A stretch of 64,000 bases of DNA from the NCBI GenBank assembly GCA_963556145.1, contig OY744468.1:4960001-5024000 (forward strand), given 5' to 3'. Of the stretch, positions 63,722 to 64,000 are shown one piece after another; position 1 is the first letter of the stretch, and the number at the start of each line of letters is the position of its first letter. Origin of the DNA: Hygrocybe punicea. Its lineage: Eukaryota; Basidiomycota; Agaricomycetes; Agaricales; Hygrophoraceae. The notes beneath the pieces were generated by a model that was not told the DNA's origin, searched no databases, and was given only the letters and a program-made list of their open reading frames with translations. The translations under genes were made by a program, and so were the position numbers.

Positions 63722-64000
63722 TCGTCACTGTGCACCAAGCCCGCAGCTGCTAGTTTCAACGTTTGAGGCCAATGATTGAAAAACTGCGGCGTGCTCCTGC
63801 GTGGTGTTGAGGGCGTCTGGGGAGGCATTCTTGGTGTGAATCATCGCCATTGTGTTGGCCGTTGTCGTTGCTGTACTTGTTGAGGTGGTGGGAGAGTGGT
63901 GATGAAATGTGATCACATGTGCTTTTACCACCCGCCACCCCATGTATCTTTTTGTTTCTCTCTGTTTATTTTGTGTAATATGTAGATTAATTTATAAACA
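63722..64000. repeat. Foldback-arm copy, right flank of the young element
   Basis: GTGCACCAAGCCCGCAGC, GTGTGAATCATCGCCATT and the ACATGTGCTTTTACCACC end correspond to the left arm of the foldback element (3435-3680). The 58240-58285 flank supplies the preceding bases, so the LTR element landed in a copy of this repeat. The window ends in AT-rich DNA. Confidence 0.65.

Overview
The window looks like a chromosome segment of an Agaricomycete (mushroom-forming basidiomycete). Host genes are compact and split by 48-65 nt introns with GT..AG ends. The transposon cargo is typical of that class: Ty3 and Ty1 relics, hAT and PIF/Harbinger elements, and relics of an alpha-type kinase, a Crinkler-type NTPase and a basidiomycete integrase-core gene. 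I cannot name the species. No rRNA, tRNA, CRISPR array or prokaryotic signal was seen.

Layout. 0-6.2 kb is transposon debris: a hAT transposase cut by the window edge, non-autonomous LTR elements, a 600 bp foldback element, a hairpin MITE and a Ty1/copia gag fragment. 6.7-13.1 kb is a small island of three host genes, all on the minus strand: atg15 (vacuolar lipase), a secreted tyrosinase, and a disordered protein I do not recognise. 15.3-16.1 kb is an ankyrin-repeat pseudogene. 16.45-24.6 kb is a dead Ty3/gypsy element split by a 1.16 kb hAT-type element. 25.9-29.4 kb is a PIF/Harbinger gene pair (transposase and Myb/SANT-like partner, convergent). 31-58 kb is a nest of non-autonomous hAT-type elements, LTR derivatives and gene relics. 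58.3-63.7 kb is a young, very CpG-rich LTR derivative with 909 bp LTRs and no gag or pol.

Two themes run through the accessory part. First, at least eleven copies of an unnamed dyad-symmetric module of about 54 bp (ACCTCGCGAA-like arms about 26 nt either side of a central CAATTG) sit inside otherwise different non-autonomous elements. Many of these elements also carry an intron-like segment and a CAG/CTG-rich low-complexity exon. This is my best candidate for something undescribed. Second, the transposon genes are silenced in a consistent way: in conserved positions nearly every stop is TGA where the family has an arginine expected to be CGA, and target-site duplications differ only by C-to-T. 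An old CpG-poor copy of the 909 bp-LTR element (51.2-56.0 kb) lies beside the young CpG-rich one, so the same decay can be read directly.

Insertions nest several levels deep. The integrase-core gene at 37.5-42.6 kb was split by an LTR element and by a hAT-type element, and the latter contains another inverted-repeat element that holds two more. All boundaries, target-site duplications and introns were read by eye; no alignment or database search was run.
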